Shown: piece after piece, positions 63,863-64,000 of the stretch
Numbering within the stretch: the first letter of the stretch is position 1
How the letters are laid out: every line of letters begins with the position of its first letter
DNA from: Variovorax sp. DXTD-1
Lineage (GTDB): Bacteria; Pseudomonadota; Gammaproteobacteria; Burkholderiales; Burkholderiaceae_C
Direction of reading: 5' to 3'
DNA: 64,000 nucleotides
Assembly: GCF_003984625.1 (NCBI RefSeq)
Contig: NZ_RWKH01000007.1
Span: forward strand, 62,001 to 126,000
Program-made: the position numbers and the translations under genes
Notes under the pieces: generated by a model
Database searches by the model: none
Told to the model about the DNA's origin: nothing
The model's input: the letters and a program-made list of their open reading frames with translations, nothing else

Positions 63863-64000
63863 GCGGTAGCCCTCCTCTGGTTTTCTTGCAGGGCGCCGGG
63901 CGCCTTGTCTTTGTTGTGTACGGTTGCGGCCGCGGTCCCGCGGCGGCTTTCGCAGATTGCCCAGGTCAGCACGACGGCCAGCGCCGCGGCGCCGCCGGTG
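63859..64000 (-). CDS. ctaA: Heme A synthase, C-terminal end (partial)
   Basis: 46 codons and stop, cut by the right edge of the window. [19 protein letters not shown] is the last TM helix, then a polar tail ending NQRRATA. The assignment rests mainly on its place before ctaB and SCO with GTGA overlap, the normal COX15-ctaB-SCO order. Sequence alone would not settle it. Confidence 0.75.
   Translation of the reverse strand, partial: TGGAAALAVVLTWAICESRRGTAAATVHNKDKAPGALQENQRRATA

Overview
The window is GC-rich chromosomal DNA from a betaproteobacterium of the Comamonadaceae, most likely Variovorax. This rests on protein character and on gene neighbourhoods (gmk-rpoZ-spoT, mutM-dynamin-mutY-rapZ, prs-rplY-pth, ftsY with two M16 peptidases, ctaA-ctaB-SCO), not on a database search. 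Most of it is housekeeping sequence.

Region 1 (1-6.8 kb) is accessory. A tyrosine recombinase sits next to tRNA-Ser(TGA), and a minus-strand train runs away from it: a small ribbon-helix-helix-like protein, three unknown proteins, an AlpA-type regulator, a small protein, a replication protein with DNA iterons inside its coding sequence, and a truncated HK97-type major capsid gene. One plus-strand cargo gene (DUF6988-like) lies in the middle. The capsid fragment is joined directly to the C-terminal half of an RND efflux outer-membrane protein, so the left end was lost by deletion or misassembled. Integrase + AlpA + Rep + capsid suggests the remnant of a capsid-encoding phage satellite (cf-PICI-like) rather than a full prophage.

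Region 2 (6.8-33 kb) is conserved core: hemW, rdgB, rph and a PP2C phosphatase/protein kinase pair; yicC-gmk-rpoZ; spoT; greB; tRNA-Arg and a CAT-anticodon tRNA; hrcA diverging from nadK-recN-rapZ; mutY-dynamin-mutM (oxidised-guanine repair around a membrane GTPase); TPR-lolB-ispE; tRNA-Gln; prs; rplY; pth; and a 2[4Fe-4S] ferredoxin.

Region 3 (33-48.9 kb) is a metabolic block: a complete peptide-type ABC transporter ending in an amidase, a YitT-like membrane protein, a LysR regulator diverging from a tautomerase, a TPR protein, a histidine phosphatase, a Yip1 membrane protein, an alpha/beta hydrolase, and a 5-oxoproline module (Pcp plus PxpABC). It appears to be inserted between ferredoxin and coaD, which are often close in related genomes.

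Region 4 (48.9-64 kb) returns to core: coaD-rsmD, argO/argP, an active/inactive M16 peptidase pair, ftsY, a lipoprotein with five internal repeats, a hybrid sensor kinase with its LuxR-type response regulator, an Mpo1-like membrane protein, rpoH preceded by a perfect CIRCE operator (target of HrcA, whose gene is also here), an AlkD-like HEAT protein, SCO, ctaB and the end of ctaA.
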